Origin: a virus
Length of the DNA stretch: 53,639 nt
Strand: one strand, 5' to 3'
Virus record (IMG/VR): IMGVR_UViG_3300021225_000313
Span: 1-53,639 of that record
Under the pieces are notes generated by a model. The model did not search any database, was not told where the DNA came from, and worked only from the letters and a program-made list of their open reading frames with translations. Below are positions 1 through 9,455 of this stretch, one piece after another. The translations under genes and the position numbers were made by a program. Numbering within the stretch: position 1 is the first letter of the stretch; the number at the start of each line of letters is the position of its first letter.

Positions 1-20
1 ATCAAATTTTTTAAATTTGT

Positions 21-314
21 TCATTCTTGTTTAATTTTATGTTGACAAAAATTCCATAATATTACATATCTCAATAATTTTTCTTCTGTATAATTATTTT
101 CACAAAAAAATTCAATTATAAGTTCAAAAACAAAGATATCATCTATTTCATACATATCATTTCTATTGATTAATGATGGTGAATAGTATTCTATTTCTTT
201 AAATGTTAATGAGACCGTCCTGTATGTATTATCGTCATCATCAGACAATGTAAATTCTACCGTTAATGTTTCGTTATTGTCGTTATAATAAAATCCATGT
301 ATAATCATATACAA
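21..314 (-). CDS. Unknown small acidic protein (97 aa)
   Basis: No family recognised. The protein starts MYMIIHGFYY, has an acidic run SDDDDN near residue 25 and ends in a Lys-rich tail. A second Met two codons downstream (position 308) is an equally good start. It is divergent from the gene at 386, with about 70 nt of AT-rich sequence between them and no clear promoter box. Real by length and continuity; function unknown. Confidence 0.55.
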   Translation of the reverse strand: MYMIIHGFYYNDNNETLTVEFTLSDDDDNTYRTVSLTFKEIEYYSPSLINRNDMYEIDDIFVFELIIEFFCENNYTEEKLLRYVILWNFCQHKIKQE

Positions 315-385
315 ATAGTGATAATTATTTCTTATTAATTATATTAATATATAAAAAAAACAATTATTTACATATAATTAATTAT

Positions 386-730
386 ATGGATTGGTATGAA
401 ATTGAATATTTATATCCGCACTCATATAAAAAATTTGTGGAAACAATGTTTCCTAATATTGGTGTTATTAGTGTTTCAATTCTTAAATATTACGATTTGA
501 AAAAATTATTTCAATTCTTTGATAATGAGGAAATATATTTAAATATTGAAATGATAAATACGTATCTTTGGTCTTACAATATAAATTGTGGAAATAAAAT
601 AATTTTCAATTCAAATGATTCATTCAAAAAAACAAGAAACGAAATTGAAAGTATTGGATTTTTCGAATGTTTCAGAATATTAGAAAAAAAAATAAATTAT
701 AAAAATAACCATGTATCTAATGAGTTATGA
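386..730 (+). CDS. Conserved hypothetical phage protein (114 aa)
   Basis: The block FVETMFPNIGVISVS followed by LKYYDLKKLFQFFDN resembles a small conserved protein I recall from phage and Bacteroidota genomes; no biochemical role is known to me. No transmembrane segment or signal peptide. It overlaps the next gene by a few codons, so the two are probably co-transcribed. Confidence 0.7.
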   Translation: MDWYEIEYLYPHSYKKFVETMFPNIGVISVSILKYYDLKKLFQFFDNEEIYLNIEMINTYLWSYNINCGNKIIFNSNDSFKKTRNEIESIGFFECFRILEKKINYKNNHVSNEL

Positions 731-1019
731 TTTTTTGATTCAAGCAGTTAAAATATTACATAATGAAAATAATTCAAAATCTGATATTGATTTTGTTTAT
801 GACTTTGTTATGGAAACAACTGATACAACATTAAATGTATATAAAAACAGGACAAGTATAATATCATACACTAATGATTTCGAATTATTCATTGAGATTA
901 TTAATAAATTAATCACAATATTAGAATCCGAAGAGTATGAAGAATATGAAAAATGTTTATCGTTAGTTCAAAAAAGAAAAAATATTTTATTCTTGATTGA
1001 CGATGTTAGACTTATTTAA
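720..1019 (+). CDS. Unknown acidic protein (about 99 aa)
   Basis: The frame opens at 711, but the Met at 720 (MSYDFLIQAV) gives a smaller overlap (11 nt) with the upstream gene and is preferred. Rich in Glu, Asn and Ile, probably helical (SEEYEEYEKCLSLVQKRK near the C-terminus). It overlaps the opposing membrane-protein gene by about 30 nt at its 3' end. No family recognised. Confidence 0.6.
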   Translation: MSYDFLIQAVKILHNENNSKSDIDFVYDFVMETTDTTLNVYKNRTSIISYTNDFELFIEIINKLITILESEEYEEYEKCLSLVQKRKNILFLIDDVRLI

Positions 1020-1238
1020 TAATTTGGTTAATAAAATATAACAACCAAAAAAAAGACCCGCAATACAATACATAATCAAATTGGCTCTCCAAATACTTCC
1101 TGTAATTTCCATTAAATAATATTGGACAGCATCGAACCCAAATGGATTGAAAAATAAACAAAGTGCAAGTGATGTATCTTTGTAAAAATTCAAACGAATA
1201 TTTTTGTCCTTTAAAGATTTTATTTTGTTTATCACCAT
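987..1238 (-). CDS. Small membrane protein (83 aa)
   Basis: Two hydrophobic stretches are visible, around residues 24-42 (LALCLFFNPFGFDAVQYYL) and 53-70 (ANLIMYCIAGLFFGCYIL), with Lys-rich ends, as expected for a two-pass inner-membrane protein. An overlapping frame (1012-1248) encodes less protein-like sequence and was rejected. Family unknown. Confidence 0.55.
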   Translation of the reverse strand: MVINKIKSLKDKNIRLNFYKDTSLALCLFFNPFGFDAVQYYLMEITGSIWRANLIMYCIAGLFFGCYILLTKLLNKSNIVNQE

Positions 1239-1286
1239 CGGGGTCCATATATTATTTTTAACTTAATTATGATATAAATAAATATG

Positions 1287-3611
1287 TTAATTTTCTCTTC
1301 TTTCCTCTTTTGAATAATGATAAAATCTATTGTGTTCTGTTGGTGTTGCTAATAATATTCCTGGATTTATATTACCTTCAACTGTTTGTTGATATATATA
1401 TGACATCCATGTTTGTTCATACGGATGTGCCCATTTTGTATTTATGAACATTTTTTTATTTCCTTCTTTTGTGACTACTTGTGGCCAATTGCAATAAAAT
1501 ATTTCACCTGTTGCATATGGTACTGATTTATGTGATTTTATATTCCTATATTTCAAATAAGGTTCTTTTCCTGTATCATTCTCCGATTTTCTTGGTCTTT
1601 CAGGAAATAAACGTTCTCTGACATCTTGAGGTACATTGTGCCACGCCCATTGTTTACTATTATCACCAAAAAATTCAGAAAAGTTCCATTTTAAAAAATC
1701 AAAATTTTCAATATTAATAATATCTAACATGATATTATAAAAGTTTTTTATTTTTCTTCTAAAACCATTTCTACAAAATTCATCTTCACCTAAATAAAAA
1801 AACATATCATCTTCAAAGAAAAAATGAAAATCAAAATTGTTTTCATCTGAATGTTCTGCAATAAATTGTCTACCACCACAGATACCAATATTGTCTTTAT
1901 GAATTTCTTCAAATCCATATTTTTCACATAATTTATCATATTCGTCAAACTTACTTTTGTCCAATGAATTATTAATTAAGTATTTTTTTGGTTTATCTAA
2001 AAAATTTTTATCATATAATTCAAAAGACATACATAATTTTTCAAATTGTTCTGGCGAATTGTATGTTAATACATAAAGTGCGGTGTTATTAATATCATAT
2101 CTATTACCAGATATTATACCTGTTTTTTTAATTTTATAATTCTCATTTTTTAAATCTTCAAAAAATGGCCAAATTAAACCATCTTCTTTAATTATATACT
2201 GAGTAATTATATCATGATGATTGTATAGAATTATTGAGAATATACTCTCTTCTGTACCCATGTAACCATCATTCAAAGTGTTATTCAAGTATCCATAATA
2301 AAAACCATTTATTATATTTATTTTTTCTTTTTTACCACCAAAAAAACCACCTCTACAAACGTATTTCACATAATCTGTATTTGAATATTTCGCAATTGCA
2401 TTTCTTTCAAAACCATGTATTTCAGTTCCACCTATATATGGATAAGTTAAAAACACAAAATCATCATTTTCATCAATGAATTTAGGTAGTTTATCAAATA
2501 CTTTATCATGTGTAAAATATCCATAATGAACAGTATTAGTTATTCCCGCATCTATCCAAAAAAAGTATTCACTATTGAAAGGATTCCATATGGTTACGTT
2601 ATTTAACATAAACATTTTACTCATAACTAATGGATTATATCCTTCTAACGTCGCTTGTGGTGATTCTTTTAACCAACTAGCTTGAGATAACCAATCTTCA
2701 TTTTGTCTAATCTCATTTGTAATATTAGTAAAATTAAACCATTTCAAAAGTTCATCAAGTGTCATTTTGTTAATGACAGTATTGTTTTTATTTCTGTGTT
2801 CCCATATAAATGATTCATCTGATGGGTCACAAAAAATATACATATTGACATCAGTCTTGAGTAATTGACTAAATCTTTCTAAATAACTATCATAACCCCT
2901 TTTAAAAGAATCACTTATTTTATCTCTACCCAAATTCCATAATCCTGTGACAATTGTTACCTTATTTTCTTTCAATTTAGTGATTGTATTAGGTTTATTT
3001 TCTGTATTTAAATAGACATATTCTAAATCAGGATAATTTTTTACAATATATTTTAAAAAATTATTTGGTAACTGATTTTCACCAACTTCAAAATATATTT
3101 TATCTGAATTTTTATTAATAAAAATCCCATAATCAAATCTTAAACATAAAGGACGAAACCCTGAAAATCTAATTATGAAATTTTCTAATGTCAAATCTGA
3201 TTGTAAATGTGTTTCATGTACGTTACCAAAATGTTCACCTTGTTCAGATTCAAATGGAACACCAATAATTGTGGGTATATGTTTTAACTTATTTATAAGT
3301 TTTATTGCATCATCCTGTTTTATATGTTCTAATACATCACCTAAGATTATTAAATCATAATGATTGAAATCTATATCAAATTTTGTTATGTCTTCTATAA
3401 AAACATTTGTGTATTTTGATTTAAGTGAGTATGTTTCTACATAATTTTCAAAAACTTCAACACAATCTATATTGTTATAACCTAAAGGTCTTAATAGATT
3501 TGAATAAGTTCCTGAACCCGCACCAATATCTAAAATGTTAATATTTTTTCTAAAATTATCAACTATATAATTTTTTATTTCTTTTTTAAAATAATTTGTA
3601 CTAAACGGCAT
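1287..3611 (-). CDS. Three-domain methyltransferase / WlaTC-HtrL-like / glycosyltransferase fusion (774 aa)
   Basis: Residues 1-190 are a class I SAM-dependent methyltransferase: motif I LDIGAGSGT near residues 27-35, with an acidic motif II and a GDVLEHI segment typical of the Methyltransf_11/23 type. Residues about 215-480 resemble the WlaTC/HtrL (YibB) family of putative sugar transferases (TIVTGLWNLGRDK, then FFWIDAGITN). Residues about 505-750 look like a GT-A domain (ALYVLTYNSPEQFEKL near its start, an acidic FFFEDDMFFY metal-site candidate). It is the distal gene of a minus-strand cluster running from 10706. The fusion suggests one polypeptide adding and capping sugars on a single glycan. 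Domain calls rest on motif recognition; the sugar substrate is unknown. Confidence 0.75.
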   Translation of the reverse strand: MPFSTNYFKKEIKNYIVDNFRKNINILDIGAGSGTYSNLLRPLGYNNIDCVEVFENYVETYSLKSKYTNVFIEDITKFDIDFNHYDLIILGDVLEHIKQDDAIKLINKLKHIPTIIGVPFESEQGEHFGNVHETHLQSDLTLENFIIRFSGFRPLCLRFDYGIFINKNSDKIYFEVGENQLPNNFLKYIVKNYPDLEYVYLNTENKPNTITKLKENKVTIVTGLWNLGRDKISDSFKRGYDSYLERFSQLLKTDVNMYIFCDPSDESFIWEHRNKNNTVINKMTLDELLKWFNFTNITNEIRQNEDWLSQASWLKESPQATLEGYNPLVMSKMFMLNNVTIWNPFNSEYFFWIDAGITNTVHYGYFTHDKVFDKLPKFIDENDDFVFLTYPYIGGTEIHGFERNAIAKYSNTDYVKYVCRGGFFGGKKEKINIINGFYYGYLNNTLNDGYMGTEESIFSIILYNHHDIITQYIIKEDGLIWPFFEDLKNENYKIKKTGIISGNRYDINNTALYVLTYNSPEQFEKLCMSFELYDKNFLDKPKKYLINNSLDKSKFDEYDKLCEKYGFEEIHKDNIGICGGRQFIAEHSDENNFDFHFFFEDDMFFYLGEDEFCRNGFRRKIKNFYNIMLDIINIENFDFLKWNFSEFFGDNSKQWAWHNVPQDVRERLFPERPRKSENDTGKEPYLKYRNIKSHKSVPYATGEIFYCNWPQVVTKEGNKKMFINTKWAHPYEQTWMSYIYQQTVEGNINPGILLATPTEHNRFYHYSKEERREN

Positions 3612-3622
3612 GTTAATTTAAA

Positions 3623-4297
3623 TTAAAAAAAAACGTGATTTAAAGGTAATCCATTGTTATTACCATAAATAAAAGTCATTCCTATGAAATATCCATTATT
3701 ATTTGGTTCTATCGGAAAATTTTTTTCATAATATGAACAATGAGTCAGTGTGGTATCATTATAAATTGGTTTAATTATAGTTCTAAGAAATTCTTGGTCT
3801 GAATTATATCCCATATCAGTATGAGGACCTATTTTATTTTTGAAATCTTTACATAATTTAGTCATATTTATTCTGTCATTCTTTTTCATTCCCCACATTC
3901 CAGCCATAAAATCATGATGATTTATATTATCTCTAATAGAATGAACTAAAAAATCTGACTCTAAAAATATATCAACTAATTGTTTTTCTCTATTTGATAA
4001 TCTAGAATCTGCATCTCGACAAATCATAACTTCAACATCTTCTTCATCTATTGGTAGAAATCTCCACATTCTATAAGAAAATTCTTCATTTTCTTTCATT
4101 TGTATTAATTCAACATTATCATATTTAATTATTTTATCAATAATATATTTAGGTACAGATTCGCCACAATATATTCTACATACCCAATTTGGATATAATA
4201 TTTTTGCCAATTCTATATTACAAATCACCCCATAATTATAAACTTCATATTGTCTATTAATACCTGTATATAAAGAAAATGAAATTATTTTTTTCAT
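3623..4297 (-). CDS. Putative GT-A glycosyltransferase (224 aa)
   Basis: The N-terminus reads as a Rossmann strand (KKIISFSLYTG), followed by ILYPNWVCRIYCGES. The segment MICRDADSRLS places a DxD motif at D95-A-D97, the usual metal/nucleotide-sugar site of GT-A enzymes. MAGMWGMKKN and the C-terminal FIYGNNNG segment resemble a small transferase family I associate with phages and giant viruses. It is separated from its neighbours by under 15 nt, so co-transcription is likely. Donor and acceptor unknown. Confidence 0.75.
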   Translation of the reverse strand: MKKIISFSLYTGINRQYEVYNYGVICNIELAKILYPNWVCRIYCGESVPKYIIDKIIKYDNVELIQMKENEEFSYRMWRFLPIDEEDVEVMICRDADSRLSNREKQLVDIFLESDFLVHSIRDNINHHDFMAGMWGMKKNDRINMTKLCKDFKNKIGPHTDMGYNSDQEFLRTIIKPIYNDTTLTHCSYYEKNFPIEPNNNGYFIGMTFIYGNNNGLPLNHVFF

Positions 4298-4300
4298 AAA

Positions 4301-5182
4301 TCATATCATTGATGTTTTTATTTTTTCTAACCAATTATCATAATTGATATTATTAATAATCCCATAAAGAACAAAATTTGAAGGGAAATAATTATATGAC
4401 CATATTTTTATACATTTTGAAAATGAAACCATTTCTGAAAGTATAATTTTCGAATGATTAATATAATCATCAATATTTTCAAGTTTTTCTGAATTATTTA
4501 CAATATTATGCATTGGTAGTTTTTCATTAGGATACACATAAAAAAAAACATTACTATAATTTTTGGAAAAAAAATCACAAACTTTTCTATTAATAGAACA
4601 TATCATAATGTCATTTTCAGAATATTCCTCTATAATTTTATTGGCGATTTTTATTTTATGACCCCAATAAGAGTCATTAATTAACGTATTTATATCACTA
4701 TTTATATTTTCATCACCTCCTCTGATATGAATACCAATTATATTTTTTTTATTTTTCGTTATTTTGTCTGACTCATCTATGATATCTTTTTGTATCAAAT
4801 TTAAATCTAATATAGGTTCAATCGAAGATAAATTTCTATTATTTCTATTTATATATTTGTGGTATTGTTTATATTCTTCTAATAATTGTGTTTTTCCTTT
4901 TGACCAAATTTGTATTGAAGTAAATAAAATCAATTCATATCCTTTAGTTATATTTTCTACCTCATTAAAATTAACTTGTCTAATATCGCAATCAAAAGAA
5001 TTAAAATTATAAATAACATCTAAATTAACATCTTTAGAAAAATATTTATGACCTTTTGAGACAATAACTTTGGGTTCTATACCTAATTTTCTTAAATCAT
5101 GAAGGCAATTCAACCCAGTAATAATACTTGAGTATTGGTCCCCAAATCCTGTTTCACAAAAAATTATAATTATTACATCCAT
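4301..5182 (-). CDS. Fucosyltransferase-like GT-B enzyme (293 aa)
   Basis: N-terminal GFGDQYSSIITGLN is a glycine-rich opening of the kind seen in GT-B fucosyltransferases. IIGIHIRGGDENI contains the HxRxGD motif (H152, R154, G156, D157), the GDP-fucose-binding signature of GT11, GT23 and O-fucosyltransferase folds. A C-terminal SKIILSEMVSFSKC segment fits the second nucleotide-binding half. Transfer of fucose or a related sugar to the glycan built by neighbouring enzymes is the likely role; linkage and acceptor cannot be read from sequence. Gene spacing of 3-7 nt supports one operon. Confidence 0.7.
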   Translation of the reverse strand: MDVIIIIFCETGFGDQYSSIITGLNCLHDLRKLGIEPKVIVSKGHKYFSKDVNLDVIYNFNSFDCDIRQVNFNEVENITKGYELILFTSIQIWSKGKTQLLEEYKQYHKYINRNNRNLSSIEPILDLNLIQKDIIDESDKITKNKKNIIGIHIRGGDENINSDINTLINDSYWGHKIKIANKIIEEYSENDIMICSINRKVCDFFSKNYSNVFFYVYPNEKLPMHNIVNNSEKLENIDDYINHSKIILSEMVSFSKCIKIWSYNYFPSNFVLYGIINNINYDNWLEKIKTSMI

Positions 5183-5188
5183 ATTAAT

Positions 5189-5881
5189 TTAAAATTTTTT
5201 ATAATTTTCATAAATATTATAATAAAGGTCAAATGATGGTGGTACGTTTAAAAAAGAAAAAACTTTGTGTTCAGTATTCAAAATAAAATTTTCTGCAGAA
5301 TATCTATGTTCGAACAATATATTATTTTCTAATTTTTTTATATAACTTGATTTTGACCAAAAAAAATTACCATTAAATATTTTAATTAATTTTAATGTTC
5401 CATTTATATTTGCTGCATGGTCTTGGTAATTTATACCACAACAATCAAAACCTTCGTTCAATTTATTTATACAATTTTCCCAATTTTCAATTAAAAAATA
5501 CTCCATCATTTTCCTCCATTCTCTCACAGGTTTCTCTCTTATTGTATTGTGTTGTGTTATACCTTTTGTATGAAAATATAAAATAGGCACATCGTCTTCA
5601 TTACTATCACAAAAAAGTTTCATTTGATAAAGAGTAGGTGATTCACCACAACATCCATTTGATTCAAAAAAAAGAATATTGTGTTCTATTATACTTAATA
5701 TTTCTAATAATTTATTGTATTCAGCATCTTTATTAATTCTGTTCCCATAAACAATCCCAATATTCAATTTAGATTTTTCTAAAATTTTTGAATTAATTAG
5801 TGTGTTAATTTGTTCAGAAACAATATCAACCCAATTTGTTTCTAAAAAAATATGATAAAAAATGTTGATATTATTATTCAT
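5189..5881 (-). CDS. Putative glycosyltransferase, rhamnan-synthesis-like (230 aa)
   Basis: The segments NIFYHIFLETNWVDIVSEQI, then LLEILSIIEHNILFFE, then PILYFHTKGI resemble transferase proteins near the RgpF/rhamnan-synthesis group, which share a YxHxKG block. No convincing DxD is present, so catalytic competence is uncertain. The start shares one base with the stop of the upstream gene (5881). Assigned mainly from weak motif similarity plus its position between transferases. Confidence 0.5.
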   Translation of the reverse strand: MNNNINIFYHIFLETNWVDIVSEQINTLINSKILEKSKLNIGIVYGNRINKDAEYNKLLEILSIIEHNILFFESNGCCGESPTLYQMKLFCDSNEDDVPILYFHTKGITQHNTIREKPVREWRKMMEYFLIENWENCINKLNEGFDCCGINYQDHAANINGTLKLIKIFNGNFFWSKSSYIKKLENNILFEHRYSAENFILNTEHKVFSFLNVPPSFDLYYNIYENYKKF

Positions 5882-6564
5882 TATAAAAAATTTTGAAAAC
5901 CAATAAAATTTTTATATGATGATGCGTTAGTTGCGTTACTTAAATAATAAAAAAATTCATAATTGGATTCTTTCATTGTATTAATTTCATCATTAGTCAT
6001 TTCCCACGGTATATGATTTGCACTGTAAGGGTAGTCTGTAGCACAATTTTTACCTGAATTTGGTTGTTTTTTAGTATTATACATCGCAAAAGTTGTATCA
6101 ACTAATTGATTGGTTAATAATCCATCAAATACACTATTTTTATCCCAATTAATTATTGACCAAGTTTTTAAAAAATGATAATATGGTGAATTTTCATTCA
6201 CTTCCCAATTTTTAAGTGATAACCCAATTTTACTATAATCATTATGTTTTTCTAACTTTTCTTTAATATGTATCAGACAATCTTTTGGTGTTTCGGATAA
6301 ATCTAAATCGGGGTCTGTAACTACATAATAATCGAAATTATATTTTTCGGGGATATTTATAATCCAAGGACAACCTTGACCATAATTTTTTGTAAAAATT
6401 ATTTCACATGGTTTCGTTCTATACCAATCAAGTAACGGTTCATATGTTGAATCATTATCAATAATAATTATTTCACCAACATTCTCAAATTTTGCAATTT
6501 CTTGTACCATTTTAGACGGCCATGTTAATAAATTTCTATTATTTATAATAACGGGTATTTTCAT
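5881..6564 (-). CDS. GT2-like glycosyltransferase (227 aa)
   Basis: The order of motifs fits family 2: strand VIINNRNLLTW, IIIIDNDSTYEPLLDWY (nucleotide-binding Asp) and YYVVTDPDLDLSE with the metal-binding DPDLD at D84-D88. It is shorter than most GT2 enzymes (about 250-330 aa), with a reduced acceptor-binding half. It overlaps FkbM by 4 nt, a sign of translational coupling. Confidence 0.75.
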   Translation of the reverse strand: MKIPVIINNRNLLTWPSKMVQEIAKFENVGEIIIIDNDSTYEPLLDWYRTKPCEIIFTKNYGQGCPWIINIPEKYNFDYYVVTDPDLDLSETPKDCLIHIKEKLEKHNDYSKIGLSLKNWEVNENSPYYHFLKTWSIINWDKNSVFDGLLTNQLVDTTFAMYNTKKQPNSGKNCATDYPYSANHIPWEMTNDEINTMKESNYEFFYYLSNATNASSYKNFIGFQNFL

Positions 6565-7229
6565 TTTTTATAAATTACTATATCAAAATAATTACCATAA
6601 TTTTCAATATTAGACACATCGATTTCTTTATACTCAAAAAAAGGTTTTATTGTTTTATAAAAATATTCTTTGTCTTCTTTCCAACCTGGATGTAAAGAAA
6701 CATGCATAGGAACGTTTAAATCCCACAAAAATTTATCTTGTAGTAATTCTGTTTCATGTCCTTCCACATCAATTTTTATTACTGATACATCATCTTGTAA
6801 TAAACTATATTTTGAAAATATCTCTGAGATTGAAATACATTCACATGTAATTGGATTTTGTCTACAAGAATCTCTCGTACCACTTTGTCCAAGTGTTTCA
6901 CATCCTATTTCAATTGTAGAATGAATAGATACTGCTTTTTTTTCTAAAAATATATTATTAATATTATTCTCTTGAATATTTTTTTGAAATTCATCATATG
7001 CAATTATATCAGGTTCAAAACATATACAATCTTTTGAATAAAAACTCGCAACTAAAGAAATTGGACCAATCCAAGAACCAATGTCAATAAATGTTTTATC
7101 TTTATTCCAAAATTTTTGCAAAAAATCAAATGTAGATTCTTCCCAAAAATCATAACTTTTTATCCAAAAATCTTTGTTCAAATTAGATTCTATTACATTA
7201 AAATAAACATCTCTTTTTTTACATTTCAT
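6561..7229 (-). CDS. FkbM-family SAM methyltransferase (222 aa)
   Basis: Shows the FkbM pattern: FIDIGSWIGPISLVASF (motif I, D49-G55), CFEPDIIAYDEFQKNI (E72 binding the SAM ribose), SVIKIDVEGHETELLQ and VPMHVSLHPGW. FkbM enzymes O-methylate sugars or related hydroxyls and are common in surface-polysaccharide loci. Inside a transferase operon the likely job is methylation of a sugar made by the adjacent enzymes. Length is normal for the family. Confidence 0.85.
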   Translation of the reverse strand: MKCKKRDVYFNVIESNLNKDFWIKSYDFWEESTFDFLQKFWNKDKTFIDIGSWIGPISLVASFYSKDCICFEPDIIAYDEFQKNIQENNINNIFLEKKAVSIHSTIEIGCETLGQSGTRDSCRQNPITCECISISEIFSKYSLLQDDVSVIKIDVEGHETELLQDKFLWDLNVPMHVSLHPGWKEDKEYFYKTIKPFFEYKEIDVSNIENYGNYFDIVIYKK

Positions 7230-9446
7230 TTAATTAATTTTTTCAATAATTAATAATTTATAATTTTCTTCATTAAGAATATATTTGTTGGTGAAATCTG
7301 TTTCTAAATATTTTTTAATTTTTTGTATAGTATCTTCTCTTTTTGCCCAACTAGCATGTAAATCTTCAATGAAATATTTACCTCCATTTTTTAAATGTGG
7401 GAATAAAGTTTCGAAACTATTTACAATATGCTCATGATTATGACTCCCATCATCAATTATGAAATCTATTTTTTTAGATATATCAAACTGTTTTATAAAT
7501 TTTTCCAAATCTTCTTTATTATTTTGGTCTCCTTGGAAAACTTTAATTTTTTCTCTATTAAAATTAAGATTCTGACAATCTACAATATCAAATCCATAAT
7601 ATTTCATTTTGTTAAAAACTTTATCCCAAAATTTCAAACAACCACCAGGAAATCTAACATCATTAATACCAATTTCAACAATTGTTGGTTCTGAATTTAA
7701 ATACGGTGACATATGATATTCATAAATTTTAGTATACATATGACCTTCGTGAAGAGAACCTTTATCTATTCCGTAATAATCAGCAATTTCTGTAAAATTA
7801 TTAAACCTTATATCAATACTTACATCTTGTAATTCATTATTTTTATTATTTGATTCTATTGTTAAACTATCTTTATTATAATTTTTATCATCATACAAGT
7901 CCATAATTTTTAAAACCCCTTTTTGTAAATCATCCCAATCGTCAAATTCAAAAAACTTGATTGGTTTATCAAATAACATTAAAAATAATATTTCTTGTTC
8001 ACTTGTATAATCATTTAAAATATTAACTAATTTTTCTATTATTGATTTATAATTTTCTAAATACTCGATTATTAAATTTGATTTTCCACCAAATAAACAT
8101 GCTGGTATTATTTTGGGTGTAACACCAAATTCTGTTTGTATTTTCTCTCTGACTTCATAATTTATTAAAATATGATTACCTTTCATTGCAATAAAATCAT
8201 ATTTGTCAATTTTTTCAAAAATCTTAATTAAAAAATTTTTTGTGTGACAGATATCGTTCATTTTATCCCTCCACGCATTACTACAACTTGTACCAAACAT
8301 ACCAGAATCTATCCATATTACACTTGTATTTTCATCATTTGATTCATTCAATAAAAATTCAATCTTATTAAAAATTACTTCAATATAATTTTTAACACAA
8401 TGAATTCTATCCCAAATTTCTCCTTCTGATACTCTTTTTTGCCTTATCGGATTTAAAAATTCATTATAATATTCAGAATTTAATTCTTTGAATTTAATTG
8501 TGATATTTTTTTTTGAAAATATTGATGATAAATTATATTTTTCATATGTAAATTTATCTGTGTAAATTACATATTCATAATCATCATAAATTATATTTCT
8601 AATTGTTTGTGTTAATAATTCGAATCCTTTATACCAACTACCTCCTCTTTCATCGATATAATTTAATTCATATATAGATGTTACTATTTTTTTTGTTATT
8701 GTCTTATTAGTTGATGAATTATCATATGTAGAATCATACCATTTATCATGTATTGGTGTAAGGGCATTTACACATTTATTTGAATTATTACCAACCGTTA
8801 TTCCGCAACTTAACGCAGAAAAACACATCTCATCAATATTACCTGCTGGTGTATTAGGTAAACCTACATTTTTTTTATGTTTAATACATTCATCCCAAAC
8901 TCTCAAAAAATTATAAAATTTAGATATTTCGATATCTATAAATTGTATACAATCTTCAGGCATGAAGTTAAGTTCATTTTTATCAAATGATACATTAAAA
9001 TATTTTTCATAACTTAAAAATCGATTACCTAACATACTATTTGTCATTATTTCATTCGAAAAATTATATGTTACTTGTCCTTGTATTGAATTTTTTACAA
9101 AACCTTTTAACATATATTCTTCATTGAATAATGATTTATTTGGAACCGCGTCTGCATCAGATAATATGATTTTTGTGTATCCTAAATTTAATGCTGCAAG
9201 TAAAGAATATCTTTTAACAGAAAAATCAAAAGTGTAATAACTATTGGAATATGTTTTATATTCAGGATTGAATTGTGATATATCAAATTTTTTTACAAAA
9301 GATTTATCCAAAATATTTCCCACATTATCTGTAACAACAACAACTGTAGGTTTAAAATCGCATTTATCTATTTCTGATATCATACGATTTACTTGATTAT
9401 GATATCTTTCACTATAACAAAATGTCGCAATTGCAAAATTAGACAT
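7230..9446 (-). CDS. Glycosyltransferase / WlaTC-like / MycE-type methyltransferase fusion (738 aa)
   Basis: Residues 1-250 look like a GT-A transferase (FAIATFCYSERYHNQV; DxD at D97-A-D99 in ILSDADAVPN). Residues about 255-520 contain a second WlaTC/HtrL-like module (TSIYELNYIDERGGSWYKG, VIWIDSGMFGT). Residues about 545-738 are a class I methyltransferase of the MycE/TylF type: SLHEGHMYTKIYEYHMSPYL, VEIGINDVRFPGGCLKFW, YYGFDIVD, IDFIIDDGSHNHEH. That group O-methylates sugars using SAM and a metal, the DDGSH segment supplying ligands. Its domain order is the reverse of the 1287-3611 fusion, as if built from the same modules. Confidence 0.75.
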   Translation of the reverse strand: MSNFAIATFCYSERYHNQVNRMISEIDKCDFKPTVVVVTDNVGNILDKSFVKKFDISQFNPEYKTYSNSYYTFDFSVKRYSLLAALNLGYTKIILSDADAVPNKSLFNEEYMLKGFVKNSIQGQVTYNFSNEIMTNSMLGNRFLSYEKYFNVSFDKNELNFMPEDCIQFIDIEISKFYNFLRVWDECIKHKKNVGLPNTPAGNIDEMCFSALSCGITVGNNSNKCVNALTPIHDKWYDSTYDNSSTNKTITKKIVTSIYELNYIDERGGSWYKGFELLTQTIRNIIYDDYEYVIYTDKFTYEKYNLSSIFSKKNITIKFKELNSEYYNEFLNPIRQKRVSEGEIWDRIHCVKNYIEVIFNKIEFLLNESNDENTSVIWIDSGMFGTSCSNAWRDKMNDICHTKNFLIKIFEKIDKYDFIAMKGNHILINYEVREKIQTEFGVTPKIIPACLFGGKSNLIIEYLENYKSIIEKLVNILNDYTSEQEILFLMLFDKPIKFFEFDDWDDLQKGVLKIMDLYDDKNYNKDSLTIESNNKNNELQDVSIDIRFNNFTEIADYYGIDKGSLHEGHMYTKIYEYHMSPYLNSEPTIVEIGINDVRFPGGCLKFWDKVFNKMKYYGFDIVDCQNLNFNREKIKVFQGDQNNKEDLEKFIKQFDISKKIDFIIDDGSHNHEHIVNSFETLFPHLKNGGKYFIEDLHASWAKREDTIQKIKKYLETDFTNKYILNEENYKLLIIEKIN

Positions 9447-9455
9447 ATAATAAAA

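Noticed and set aside
1012-1248. Alternative minus-strand frame overlapping the small membrane protein
   Set aside because: Almost complete overlap with 987-1238, whose clean two-helix membrane pattern is more protein-like.
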